The notes under the pieces are model-generated. The model was not told the origin of the DNA. It did not search any database and saw nothing but the letters and a program-made list of their open reading frames with translations. Source: Oscillospiraceae bacterium (GTDB taxonomy: Bacteria; Bacillota; Clostridia; Oscillospirales; Ruminococcaceae). Taken from it: a stretch of DNA of 64,000 nucleotides. The translations under genes and the position numbers were made by a program. The stretch is from positions 1 to 64,000 of the forward strand of contig JAETSI010000014.1 in assembly GCA_021769725.1 (NCBI GenBank), in the 5' to 3' direction. Positions within the stretch are counted from its first letter, which is position 1. Every line of letters starts with the position of its first letter. Shown piece by piece: positions 27,305-35,900 of the stretch.

Positions 27305-28366
27305 ATGCTGCTGACTTATTCAAATGATATGCAGAAGGCTATGGAAATTAAGGCAGAAACTGCTAAAGAGACGGATAAATCCAATATCTGGTTTGTTCAT
27401 ACGCTGAAAATCAATCGCCGGAACTGCGTGATTTTTATGAACACGGCAACGAGATTTTCAATGATTCTCTGGGGATTAAAAGCTACTGATTACAAGAAAA
27501 TAGATTTCAAAGAGCATCTTGGAAATCTGCTTCGGGAATATTATATCAATTCTGATATTATTCTTGCATACCTCTTTGACTGCGGAGATATTACAGTTGC
27601 CAAAAACAGCGACCGTTCTGCAACAGCGCAGCTTAACCGGAATGCAATAGAACTTAAATATATTCAGGATCATCTTGATAAAGGGAATATATTGCAGATT
27701 GACGCGTCAAAATGGCTGAACAACAGACTTTTCAGCGTTGACGGAAAATACAAGTACCCGGCAGAAGTTTTCCTTGAAATGCTGAAAAGCAGATATAACG
27801 TTCCTTTTTACAACATTGATATGCTCCGGTTGAAAATCACGCTTGACTATCCTGATTTTGAGATCAGCAGGGAAGTTTCTCTGCCTGCGAATATGAACTT
27901 CTACGGGCTTCATGCTGCAATACAAAGTTGTTTTAATTGGCAGAATTGTCATCTTTATGAGTTCATAGCATATGGCGAAAACGGCGAACCGGTGATGAGA
28001 ATAAAATCTGAGTTTGAAGATGAAGAATTTGGCGATATACCTACAAGGAACGATACAGAATGCAGCGTATATGAGATGCTATGCAAATATGCTGACATAT
28101 GGTATATCTACGATATGGGCGATGACTGGCAGCATAAGATCGAACTGCTTGAAGTCACTAAGGAGCATGAAAATGTTGTGCCGACTTGTTTGAAAGTCAC
28201 AGGGAAAGCGCCGCCGGAAGATTGCGGCGGTGTCGGCGGTTATCAGGAACTGCTGCAGCAAATTGCAGACGGTGACAAGGAAATGATCGAGTGGGCGGAA
28301 TCAATGAAATGGGATGAGCAGAGCGCAGAGGAAATAAGCAGAAAATTGAAATGGAAAATCAGATGA
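27305..28366 (+). CDS. DUF6933-like plus plasmid pRiA4b ORF-3 family protein
   Basis: The N-terminal 150 residues (DKSNIWFVHTLKINRRNCVI onward) resemble DUF6933. The C-terminal half is a pRiA4b ORF-3/TnpR-like domain (YDMGDDWQHKIELLEV and PPEDCGGVGGYQELL). Such fusions are found on mobile elements; no reaction is known. GAGGAGTG precedes the ATG. Confidence 0.78.
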   Translation: MLLTYSNDMQKAMEIKAETAKETDKSNIWFVHTLKINRRNCVIFMNTATRFSMILWGLKATDYKKIDFKEHLGNLLREYYINSDIILAYLFDCGDITVAKNSDRSATAQLNRNAIELKYIQDHLDKGNILQIDASKWLNNRLFSVDGKYKYPAEVFLEMLKSRYNVPFYNIDMLRLKITLDYPDFEISREVSLPANMNFYGLHAAIQSCFNWQNCHLYEFIAYGENGEPVMRIKSEFEDEEFGDIPTRNDTECSVYEMLCKYADIWYIYDMGDDWQHKIELLEVTKEHENVVPTCLKVTGKAPPEDCGGVGGYQELLQQIADGDKEMIEWAESMKWDEQSAEEISRKLKWKIR

Positions 28367-28469
28367 TCGGTTGGCATTGTATTGAAAGTGTCAGTATCAA
28401 ATATAGAAAGCAAATATTCCGTGCAAAATTCTATATGGCGGACAAAGCGAAAACAATCCTCAAAATTCC

Positions 28470-28498
28470 TTGCATTTTCACAGCATTTATGCTATACT
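28470..28498 (+). promoter_or_regulatory. Promoter of the MntA/HepT pair
   Basis: TTGCAT (28470-28475), 17 bases, TATACT (28493-28498). Downstream is a 130-base leader. At 28541-28585 it carries a possible 14-codon reading frame (TTG start after AAGGAG, IAKAFFVADVTRL) and, after that, GAGAT/ATCTC complementarity. Confidence 0.6.
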
Positions 28499-28639
28499 AA
28501 AAGTAGAGATTGAACTGTAAAAATAGAAAAGGAGCGTATTTTGATTGCAAAAGCGTTCTTTGTGGCAGACGTAACACGCCTGTGAGATAAGAAATCTCAT
28601 GATTCGGTCAGAAAACAATCATACAGACAAGGAGATGAT

Positions 28640-28945
28640 ATGATGTCCGGAACAGTATTAACAATAACTGATATTCAAAGAATAATTAAGCCTCTTGCGC
28701 AAAAATATCACATTTGTGAAGTTTATATTTTTGGATCTTATGCAAGAAACGAGGCAACGGTTGACAGTGACATTGACTTCTTGATTTTCGGCGGTAAAAA
28801 TTTTAAGCTTACCTCGGTTTTTGCCTTTGCCGAAGAACTTCGTATGATTATCCAAAAAGAAATTGATGTATTTGAGATTAATGAGGTTAATAAAGATAGC
28901 TTATTTTATGAAACAATAATGAAAGAAAGGGTGAAAGTTGCTTGA
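28640..28945 (+). CDS. mntA: MntA-like nucleotidyltransferase antitoxin
   Basis: This minimal nucleotidyltransferase (101 residues) has GSYARNEATVDSDIDF, which holds the GSx10DxD catalytic signature, and a later Asp in EIDVFEI. In MntA/HepT modules this enzyme AMPylates the HEPN toxin and silences it. Its stop overlaps the hepT start (TTGA). AAGGAG lies five bases before the ATG. Confidence 0.88.
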   Translation: MMSGTVLTITDIQRIIKPLAQKYHICEVYIFGSYARNEATVDSDIDFLIFGGKNFKLTSVFAFAEELRMIIQKEIDVFEINEVNKDSLFYETIMKERVKVA

Positions 28946-29298
28946 AATATTCCGATGAACAAAGGTTGCAGAAAATTCTCGATAATTCTGAAAAGTTGCT
29001 ATCCTACATTTCTGAGCATAATGTAACAAAAGAGCAGCTTTTGAATGACTATTCTCTGCAATGGCTTGTCACAACGCCACTTTATAATATTGGCGAACAC
29101 GTTTACAGGATCTCTGCTGAATACAAAAATATTCATACTGATATTCCTTGGCTGATGATAGCTGGATTACGGCATAGATTAGTTCACGACTATGATGGTA
29201 CGAACTGGAATATTATATCAGAAGTTGTATTCAATGAACTGCCTGAACTTACAGAAAAAATAAAATTACTATTAGAAAACAGCAACCAAATTCTTTGA
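28942..29298 (+). CDS. hepT: HepT-like HEPN ribonuclease toxin
   Basis: This is a 118-residue HEPN protein with the RX4HXY motif (RHRLVHDY) and the conserved helical context GEHVYRIS. The start is TTG overlapping the mntA stop. In known modules the tyrosine of RX4HXY is the AMPylation target of MntA. The pair lies next to the XRE/recombinase/BREX region. Confidence 0.88.
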   Translation: MKYSDEQRLQKILDNSEKLLSYISEHNVTKEQLLNDYSLQWLVTTPLYNIGEHVYRISAEYKNIHTDIPWLMIAGLRHRLVHDYDGTNWNIISEVVFNELPELTEKIKLLLENSNQIL

Positions 29299-29314
29299 TA
29301 ATGCGGTGAGTACG

Positions 29315-29428
29315 ATGAAAATGTGGATGGAGCTTATCAGAGCCGATGCTCTGAAAGAAGCTCTTGAGAGTATGATCAGGAATGGAATCAGTGAAGAACA
29401 GGCTAAAAAAATCCTCGGATTAGCATAA
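29315..29428 (+). CDS. Possible 37-aa peptide after hepT
   Basis: The frame begins MKMWMELIRADALKEALESM and is helical and amphipathic. It starts 16 bases past the hepT stop with GGTGAG upstream and ends just before a terminator, consistent with a third gene of the operon. There is no further support. Confidence 0.4.
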   Translation: MKMWMELIRADALKEALESMIRNGISEEQAKKILGLA

Positions 29429-29435
29429 CATACCA

Positions 29436-29469
29436 CGCCCCGGCAGATTATCTGTCGGGGCGATTTTTT
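29436..29469 (+). terminator. Terminator of the hepT operon
   Basis: A 12-bp GC-rich stem (29436-29447 with 29451-29462, one G-T pair) is followed by six T at 29464-29469. It overlaps the 3' end of the convergent XRE gene. Confidence 0.88.
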
Positions 29470-29711
29470 ACGGTCAGATTCCGTTTTTTTCTGGGATAGG
29501 GTTCGGTTATTTCTGTAATCCCAAGAAGATAATCCACGCTGGTATCATAATAATCAGCAAGAAAAATCAGTGATTCCAGCGGAATTTCTGTAGTATGTGA
29601 TTCATATCTGGAGTAGGTCTGCTGCGAACATCCCAGTAATTTAGCCGTTTCAGCCTGGGACATTCCCGATTTTTCACGCAGTTCCCGTAGTTTTAGATGC
29701 AGTTCAGCCAT
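29448..29711 (-). CDS. XRE-family (Cro/CI-like) repressor
   Basis: The protein has 87 residues with an HTH-XRE domain (LRELREKSGMSQAETAKLLG, then SQQTYSRYESHTTEIP) and the family tail YDTSVDYLLGI. It is divergent from the recombinase gene. Symmetric ACTCA-type sites lie in both promoters between the genes, so it probably represses itself and the recombinase. It may thereby set expression of the BREX operon. Confidence 0.88.
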   Translation of the reverse strand: MAELHLKLRELREKSGMSQAETAKLLGCSQQTYSRYESHTTEIPLESLIFLADYYDTSVDYLLGITEITEPYPRKKRNLTVKNRPDR

Positions 29712-29733
29712 TTTATCGTCCTCCCTGATGCTA

Positions 29734-29763
29734 TTATATCATACTCAGAAATTGAATGTCAAG
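29734..29763 (-). promoter_or_regulatory. Promoter of the XRE gene with imperfect operator
   Basis: On the minus strand: TTGACA, 18 bases, TATAAT. The spacer (29742-29760) contains ATACTCA-GAAAT-TGAATGT, a degenerate version of the perfect dyad in the opposite promoter. Confidence 0.7.
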
Positions 29764-29771
29764 CATATTCG

Positions 29772-29805
29772 CCGGATATCGACGCAGATTTTGCAGGATA
29801 TCCGG
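29772..29805. repeat. 9-bp inverted repeat between divergent promoters
   Basis: CCGGATATC at 29772-29780 and GATATCCGG at 29797-29805 are perfect inverse copies with a 16-base spacer. They may be a second operator pair or a hairpin insulating the two promoters. Confidence 0.5.
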
Positions 29806-29817
29806 TGATTTTATATC

Positions 29818-29846
29818 TTGACTATTACTCATGAATTGAGTAATAT
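29818..29846 (+). promoter_or_regulatory. Recombinase/BREX promoter with XRE operator
   Basis: TTGACT (29818-29823), 17 bases, TAATAT (29841-29846). The dyad TTACTCA-TGAAT-TGAGTAA (29825-29843) fills the spacer and touches the -10, a textbook repressor position. It is directed at the recombinase gene and, beyond it, brxA. Confidence 0.75.
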
Positions 29847-29919
29847 AGTATGCTATAGCTATCTAACTTCCTGCGGATATGAAAAAGATCTGCTGATTTA
29901 AGGCAGATTCAGTTCGTAG

Positions 29920-29941
29920 AATTCCGTATTTTACGAAAAGT
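29920..29941. repeat. Left 22-bp inverted repeat flanking the recombinase
   Basis: The exact inverse of this 22-mer is at 31165-31186. Each copy has an internal dyad CGTA-TTT-TACG, as expected of a tyrosine recombinase core site. Confidence 0.8.
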
Positions 29942-30047
29942 TCAAGTGTAGTATAATCAATATATACATTAATATTTTAGCATACATCAGCCGAAATGTC
30001 AAGGTATTTATTGGCGGATTTCCACAAAATTTGAACGAGGTGTTAAG

Positions 30048-31127
30048 ATGAAAGGATTAAACATTTATAAACGTAAGGATGGTCGCTTCGAAGGGCGAAT
30101 CACAACCGAAATCATTGACGGAAAGCGAAAATTCAAAGCTTTTTTTGGAAAGACAGAGGAAGATGTCCTGAGTAAAATGGAGAAATTCAAGGCATCGCTG
30201 ACGCAGCCGACTGAGAAGCACCTTACACTATCTTCTGTTTTTACAGAGTGGTTTCAGTTCATATCTTACAGAGTAAAGGCTTCAACACTGGCAAACTATC
30301 TGCTTAAATCCAACAAGCATATAATCCCTGCATTTGGAAAACAAAATATTGCCGAAATTGCGCAGACATCTATCTACCAATTTATCCGTGACAAGCAGAA
30401 CAGCGGTTTATCAAACCGCTATATAACGGACATTCTTATCCTGATGAAGTCCGTGTTTAAGTATGCCGCCCGTACATACCATGTAATTAATCCAATGGAA
30501 GGTATTTTTATGCCGAAAAAACAGAAGGCTGAGATTCGTTTGCTAACAGAGGCAGAGGAGCAGAAACTTATGCAAATCGTCATGGGCAATCAGAACCTCA
30601 CAACGCTCGGAATAGCCCTTGCGAAACTGACCGGGCTTCGTATCGGCGAGCTTTGTTCGCTGCAATGGGAGGACATTGACCTTGAAAAACGGATTCTGAC
30701 CGTCAAGAAAACGCTTCAGCGGATTCAAGTTAAGGGTAGCAGCAAGAAAACCAAGCTTGTGATCACCGAGCCGAAGAGCGAGACTTCTAAGCGAAGCATC
30801 CCCATTCCGGAGTGCATCATCGGATTCTTGCGGAAATTTCAGGGAAAAGCAGATGAATATTTGCTGTCCGGTTCAGAGAAGCCGATTGAACCCAGAACAA
30901 TGCAATATCGTTTTGCAACAATTTTGAAAAACGGAAATCTGCCGTCAGTGCATTTTCATGCACTCCGACATATGTTTGCATCAAATTGCGTAAAACTGGG
31001 ATTTGATATCAAAGCTCTTTCGGAAATTTTAGGTCACAGCGGCGTAGAAATCACGCTGAATCGTTACGTTCATTCGTCATTTGAGCAGAAATCTGAGTTT
31101 ATGAACCGCCTGAAAATGACGGCATAA
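30048..31127 (+). CDS. Tyrosine recombinase/integrase
   Basis: The protein has 359 residues with an N-terminal AP2-like arm-binding segment (YKRKDGRFEGRI), a SAM-like core-binding domain and the catalytic domain. The catalytic residues are visible: Arg in TGLRIGELCSL, Lys in the following beta-hairpin, HALRH (HxxR), His in LGHSG and Tyr in NRYVH. GAGGTG precedes the ATG. Its gene lies between perfect 22-bp inverted repeats, which would lead it to invert itself, and directly upstream of brxA. It may instead be the integrase of the whole island. Confidence 0.92.
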   Translation: MKGLNIYKRKDGRFEGRITTEIIDGKRKFKAFFGKTEEDVLSKMEKFKASLTQPTEKHLTLSSVFTEWFQFISYRVKASTLANYLLKSNKHIIPAFGKQNIAEIAQTSIYQFIRDKQNSGLSNRYITDILILMKSVFKYAARTYHVINPMEGIFMPKKQKAEIRLLTEAEEQKLMQIVMGNQNLTTLGIALAKLTGLRIGELCSLQWEDIDLEKRILTVKKTLQRIQVKGSSKKTKLVITEPKSETSKRSIPIPECIIGFLRKFQGKADEYLLSGSEKPIEPRTMQYRFATILKNGNLPSVHFHALRHMFASNCVKLGFDIKALSEILGHSGVEITLNRYVHSSFEQKSEFMNRLKMTA

Positions 31128-31164
31128 AGTCATCTTTTAGCATCTTGAAAAATAAGTATAGGGC

Positions 31165-31186
31165 ACTTTTCGTAAAATACGGAATT
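31165..31186. repeat. Right 22-bp inverted repeat flanking the recombinase
   Basis: Perfect inverse of 29920-29941. It ends 37 bases before the brxA start codon. Similarity ends sharply at the repeat boundaries. Confidence 0.8.
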
Positions 31187-31223
31187 TGACGATACCAGAA
31201 TCCAGAAAGAGAACGATCAGAAT

Positions 31224-31829
31224 ATGAGTATAACAAAACACTATAGCGGCGGTCTGACGAGGGAGCAATTCCTGTTTTATGAAATCAGAACAGTTGCATC
31301 ATTACATTGTACCGGAATAGAACGCAATGAAATTTATGAACAGATCACCCGGGATAACCTCTTTCAGTATCCTGCTGAGCGGATGATACGTTCTATCACA
31401 AATATATGTTTTAAGCGAATTGATGCACTTGAATCCGATTCGCTTATTTCTCAGCTTGCAGGCGCTTCTGCTGCTGTTGCGAAGCAGATCAATCTGTATG
31501 CGATCATGCGGGAAAATGGTGTCGTATATGATTTTATGACAGACATGATCGGCGAAAAATACCGCACACAGCAGCTTGATTTTTCCCATAAGGATATCAA
31601 TAGCTTTTTTACTGAACTACAGGAACGTTATACACCTGCATCAGACTGGTCAGAAACAACAAGAGCAAAGCTGCGGCAGGTGCTGACTAAATTTCTTGTT
31701 GAGTGTGATTATCTTGACAACGTCCGTTCTCATGAGTTAAAGCCGGTATTTCTGTTTCCGGAGCTTGAGGAAGGAATCCGGGAGATCGGAGATACGCAGG
31801 CATTGAGCGCTTTCAATTGTTTTATCTGA
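31224..31829 (+). CDS. brxA: BREX protein BrxA (DUF1819)
   Basis: This is a 201-residue DUF1819 protein starting SITKHYSGGLTREQFLFYE. BrxA is a small helical DNA-binding component of type 1 BREX phage defence. The start has only a weak upstream purine stretch (AGAGAACG). It is the first gene of the canonical type 1 order brxA-brxB-brxC-pglX-pglZ-brxL. Confidence 0.9.
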   Translation: MSITKHYSGGLTREQFLFYEIRTVASLHCTGIERNEIYEQITRDNLFQYPAERMIRSITNICFKRIDALESDSLISQLAGASAAVAKQINLYAIMRENGVVYDFMTDMIGEKYRTQQLDFSHKDINSFFTELQERYTPASDWSETTRAKLRQVLTKFLVECDYLDNVRSHELKPVFLFPELEEGIREIGDTQALSAFNCFI

Positions 31830-31837
31830 GGTGGAAT

Positions 31838-32395
31838 ATGAGTGAGATAAGAAAAAATCTGGATACAGTCAGAGAACGTTTTTTGGATGATGTGTTTCTC
31901 AGCAATAAGGGACTTTCTAACGAGGTCGGAATCCATGTGTTTTGCTATGAACCCAACGAGGAGATGATCGTTCGTGAGTATTTCAGTAATCTGAAGGAGC
32001 AAGATGATTTGACGTTCCGACTGATAGAATGCGATTTATATAAGATTTTTCTACAGATCTGCGAAGAAAAACGCATCCTGAAAACAATTCCTGCAATGGA
32101 GAAGAAAAAAGGCTCGGAGGGACTTTTGAAGCAGCTGCAGAAAATTGCTTCGCCGGAAGTATTCGTACAGCATATGCAGTATGAACCGCATCAGCACGGA
32201 GATATTCTGCTTATCACCGGAGTGGGCAAGGTTTATCCCTTTATGCGTTCCCACAATATTTTGGATAACATCCAGCATTTGTTTTCGGATATTCCGGTCG
32301 TTATGCTTTATCCGGGAAAATTCAACGGGCAGGAACTTTCATTATTTGATGAATTCCATGAAGGAAATTATTACCGTGCATTTAATATGCTGTAA
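31838..32395 (+). CDS. brxB: BREX protein BrxB (DUF1788)
   Basis: This 185-residue DUF1788 protein has RERFLDDVFLSNKGLSNEVG, a central GDILLITGVGKVYPF and a C-terminal NYYRAFNML. BrxB is an essential BREX component that probably bridges other subunits. The ATG at 31838 follows GAGGTGG; the same ATCTGAGGTGGAATATGA start context recurs at pglX. Confidence 0.92.
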   Translation: MSEIRKNLDTVRERFLDDVFLSNKGLSNEVGIHVFCYEPNEEMIVREYFSNLKEQDDLTFRLIECDLYKIFLQICEEKRILKTIPAMEKKKGSEGLLKQLQKIASPEVFVQHMQYEPHQHGDILLITGVGKVYPFMRSHNILDNIQHLFSDIPVVMLYPGKFNGQELSLFDEFHEGNYYRAFNML

Positions 32396-32406
32396 GGAGA
32401 TTTGCT

Positions 32407-35400
32407 ATGAAACTGCAAAATATTTATAAAGCTGACATAAACCGTGATATCAACGGCGTTATCAAGGTTGCACAAGACGATGAGCGTTCCATAGAGCAGG
32501 AACTGCGGGAGTATATCATCACGAAGGAGTTGCGTCGTCACTTCAATACATTTCTGAATCATTATGAACATTCATTGAACCAGCCGACAGATAAGATAGG
32601 GGTGTGGATCTCCGGCTTTTTTGGAAGCGGTAAATCTCACTTTCTGAAAATTCTGTCTTATCTTTTCTCCAATCCTATTGTTGCCGGAAAGCATGCCGTC
32701 GATTATTTTGCGGATAAGTTTGATGATCCGATGATGTTTGCACAATTGGAAAGCTGCGTGAAAATTCCTACAAAAACAATTCTGTTCAATATTGATTCCA
32801 AGAGTCCACTTACAAAGGATAAAACTGCTATTTTGCGTGTGTTTGCAAAGGTGTTCTATGAGCATCTCGGTTTTTACGGCAATGATCTGAAAGTGGCGAA
32901 GCTGGAGCAGTTTATTGCAAGATCTGGCAGGACGGAGGAATTTAAGGAGGCTTTTGAGCGCATTAACGGTGGAGCATGGGAGGAATCCCGTGACTCCTTT
33001 GTATTTTTTGAGGATGATGTTGTTGAGGCGATGACGGAATCCCTCGGTATCAGCGAGACGGCTGCACGCAACTGGTTCAACGGCGAGGAAGAGATTGATC
33101 TCAGCATTGAACAGCTCGTCAAAGAGATCAAGGAATATATCGACAGTAAGGGAAAGCAGTTCCGGCTGCTGTTTATGATTGATGAAGTTGGTCAGTATAT
33201 CGGCTCTGATTCTGACCTTATGCTGAATTTACAGACGATCGTCGAGGAAATCGGCACAAAATGCGGCGGACGTGTCTGGGTCATGGTCACCAGTCAGGAG
33301 GCTATAGACAGCATTACAAAAATCAGCGGTAATGACTTTTCTAAGATTCAGGGGCGTTTCAATACGCGTCTGAGTCTGTCGTCATCCTCGGTGGATGAGG
33401 TCATCAAGAAGCGTATCCTTGCCAAAACGGAAACAGCTGAGGATATGCTGAAGCTTCAATATGAAAAGAATCAGGCGGTATTGCGCAACCTGTTTTCTTT
33501 CAACGGTGCAGTATTTGACCTCAAGGGCTATTCCGGTGAGGGAGAATTTGTGGAAACCTATCCCTTTGTGCCGTATCAGTTCCGTCTGATGCAGAATGTC
33601 CTTGCACAGATTAGAAAGCATGGCAACTCCGGAAAACATCTCTCCGGCGGTGAACGTTCCATGCTGTCCGGATTTCAGGAGGCGGCACAGGCAATTCAGG
33701 AAAAGGACGAAAACGCTCTCATTCCGTTCAGCTTGTTTTATGACACTGTACATACATTTCTGGAAAGCTCCATTCGCCGTGTTATCGATCGCTGTCAGAA
33801 CGCTGCTGACAATCAGGACGGTATTGAGCAGTACGACGTCAGCATATTAAAGCTTCTCTACCTCGTTCGTTATGTGGATGATGTGAGGGCGAATCTTGAT
33901 AATATTACTGTTCTGATGTGCGACGATATCCGTGCGGACAAGATCACGATGCGTCGGACCATTCAGCAGTCTCTTGACCGTCTTGTCGCACAGAATTATG
34001 TTTCCCGTGCAGGCGATACCTATACTTTCCTGACAGACGATGAGCAGGATATTGCACGTGAGATCCGCAATATACCCGTTAATAGTGCAATGGTGACCGA
34101 TGCGATCGGAGACATCATTTTCAATAAGCTTTACATGAGCAAGAAGTTCAGGTATGGAAAATATGATTTCCCCTATGACCGCCAGATCGACGAGACACCG
34201 ATCGGTCAGCTTGGCGGAAATATCATGCTGCAATTCATCACGGTGGCTTCTGAAATATACAGCACGGATGACAATATCTTCCAGCATAAATCCGGTACAA
34301 ATAATGCTGTCATGATTGTACTTTCCGACACCCTGCCTTATTTTGAAGAATTAGAGCTTGCAATGAAAATCCGCACCTATGTCAAGGGGAAAAATGTTGC
34401 CCAGCTTCCGGAAGCAATTCAGACAATTATCCGCAGCCGTACCACCGAGGCTTCTGCGCATGAGCAAGCTGCTGAAAAGCTGATATCACAGTCAATCTCC
34501 GACAGTCGTATCTATGTCGCCGGCGAAAGATTGAATCTCCGAAATTCCTCGGTGAAGGACAGAATCGAGCAGGCTCTTTCCATGCTGATCGAAAGCGTCT
34601 ATACAAAGCTTGAATATATCCGGAAGAACTATGACAGTGATGCGGAGCTGCTTGAAATACTCTCCGGCTTACAGAAGCAGATGAGTTTTGGAGATATCGG
34701 AGCGCCTAACGCAGACGCTGTCAAGGAATTAACGGAATATCTGGTAAGGCAGAAGGAACGTAATCTGCCGACTTCTATGGGCGACATTCAGCGCAGATTT
34801 TCCGCAATTCCGTATGGCTGGCGGGAAATTGATATTGCCGCTGTTGCAGCAGAAATGATTGCTGAGGGTAAGATCACTCTGAAATATGCAGGCAATGTAA
34901 TAACTGCTTCGGATAAAAAGCTGCCTGACTATCTGCGTCGTAAGACTGAAATTGACAAGGCGATCATCAGCTTCCGTGTCGCACCGCCTACTTCTCTCAT
35001 CAAGAAGGCTCGTGATTTCCTCGGTGAATACTTCAACTGCGGAATAGGTGCGATTTCGGATACCGAGAACGAACTGATCGCGTATATCATCGACAAATTC
35101 TCCGAACAGCGTGATGATATGAACAAACTGCTGACAGAACAGTATGCAAGTAATAATTATCCTGGAAAGGCGATCGTAGAACAGAGCATAAAACTCTGCA
35201 ATGACCTGCTGATGCATAAAAATGATAGCATTGCGCTTTTGGAGCAGGCAGTCAAGATGCAGGACGATCTGCTGGATAATGCAGAAGATATCGCCGATGT
35301 GCTGACGTTTTTCCGGATTCAGCAGCCGATTTTTGACAAGGCGCAGGCTTTGATTAACTCGATTTCAGCTGAAAAGGAATATTTCAGCACAGAGCAGACA

Positions 35401-35892
35401 GCCTTGACAAATATTGCAAAAATCAAGGAGATTTTGACAAGTGCCAAGCCTTATCGCCGTATTTCTGAATTGCCTGAGCTGACACAGCAGATTCATGATG
35501 TGTACAGCAGACTTCTGGAGGAAAAGCGTGAAGAGGTATATGCAGAAATCCGTGCAGCTATGGGTGAGATTCATCAGACGGCAACCATTGAGCAAACGAA
35601 AATCGTTCAGTGCGCCGATACGGAGCTTGAAGAAAAAAAAAGCAGTGCAGAACAATGTGATAAGCTCACTGCTCTGGATGCAATGAAAATTCAGATCTCT
35701 AATATCCGTCAGCGGTATCTGCAAAAGCTTGTGATCACAGATCCGGTTGTCGATACTGTCACAATGAACCGCAGTACCGTTTGTCATACAATGAAGCTGC
35801 AAAGTGAAGCCGATATTGACGCATATGTTGCAGAAATCAAGAAAACGCTTATGGAACGCCTGAACGGTCACGACGTACTGCACATTATCTGA
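32407..35892 (+). CDS. brxC: BREX ATPase BrxC
   Basis: A 1161-residue P-loop ATPase with Walker A GFFGSGKS (70-77) and Walker B LLFMIDEV (254-261), and long helical C-terminal regions. BrxC is the large ATPase of type 1 BREX and is required for both methylation and defence. It follows brxB by 11 bases with AAGGAG upstream. Length is normal. Confidence 0.94.
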   Translation: MKLQNIYKADINRDINGVIKVAQDDERSIEQELREYIITKELRRHFNTFLNHYEHSLNQPTDKIGVWISGFFGSGKSHFLKILSYLFSNPIVAGKHAVDYFADKFDDPMMFAQLESCVKIPTKTILFNIDSKSPLTKDKTAILRVFAKVFYEHLGFYGNDLKVAKLEQFIARSGRTEEFKEAFERINGGAWEESRDSFVFFEDDVVEAMTESLGISETAARNWFNGEEEIDLSIEQLVKEIKEYIDSKGKQFRLLFMIDEVGQYIGSDSDLMLNLQTIVEEIGTKCGGRVWVMVTSQEAIDSITKISGNDFSKIQGRFNTRLSLSSSSVDEVIKKRILAKTETAEDMLKLQYEKNQAVLRNLFSFNGAVFDLKGYSGEGEFVETYPFVPYQFRLMQNVLAQIRKHGNSGKHLSGGERSMLSGFQEAAQAIQEKDENALIPFSLFYDTVHTFLESSIRRVIDRCQNAADNQDGIEQYDVSILKLLYLVRYVDDVRANLDNITVLMCDDIRADKITMRRTIQQSLDRLVAQNYVSRAGDTYTFLTDDEQDIAREIRNIPVNSAMVTDAIGDIIFNKLYMSKKFRYGKYDFPYDRQIDETPIGQLGGNIMLQFITVASEIYSTDDNIFQHKSGTNNAVMIVLSDTLPYFEELELAMKIRTYVKGKNVAQLPEAIQTIIRSRTTEASAHEQAAEKLISQSISDSRIYVAGERLNLRNSSVKDRIEQALSMLIESVYTKLEYIRKNYDSDAELLEILSGLQKQMSFGDIGAPNADAVKELTEYLVRQKERNLPTSMGDIQRRFSAIPYGWREIDIAAVAAEMIAEGKITLKYAGNVITASDKKLPDYLRRKTEIDKAIISFRVAPPTSLIKKARDFLGEYFNCGIGAISDTENELIAYIIDKFSEQRDDMNKLLTEQYASNNYPGKAIVEQSIKLCNDLLMHKNDSIALLEQAVKMQDDLLDNAEDIADVLTFFRIQQPIFDKAQALINSISAEKEYFSTEQTALTNIAKIKEILTSAKPYRRISELPELTQQIHDVYSRLLEEKREEVYAEIRAAMGEIHQTATIEQTKIVQCADTELEEKKSSAEQCDKLTALDAMKIQISNIRQRYLQKLVITDPVVDTVTMNRSTVCHTMKLQSEADIDAYVAEIKKTLMERLNGHDVLHII

Positions 35893-35900
35893 GGTGGAAT

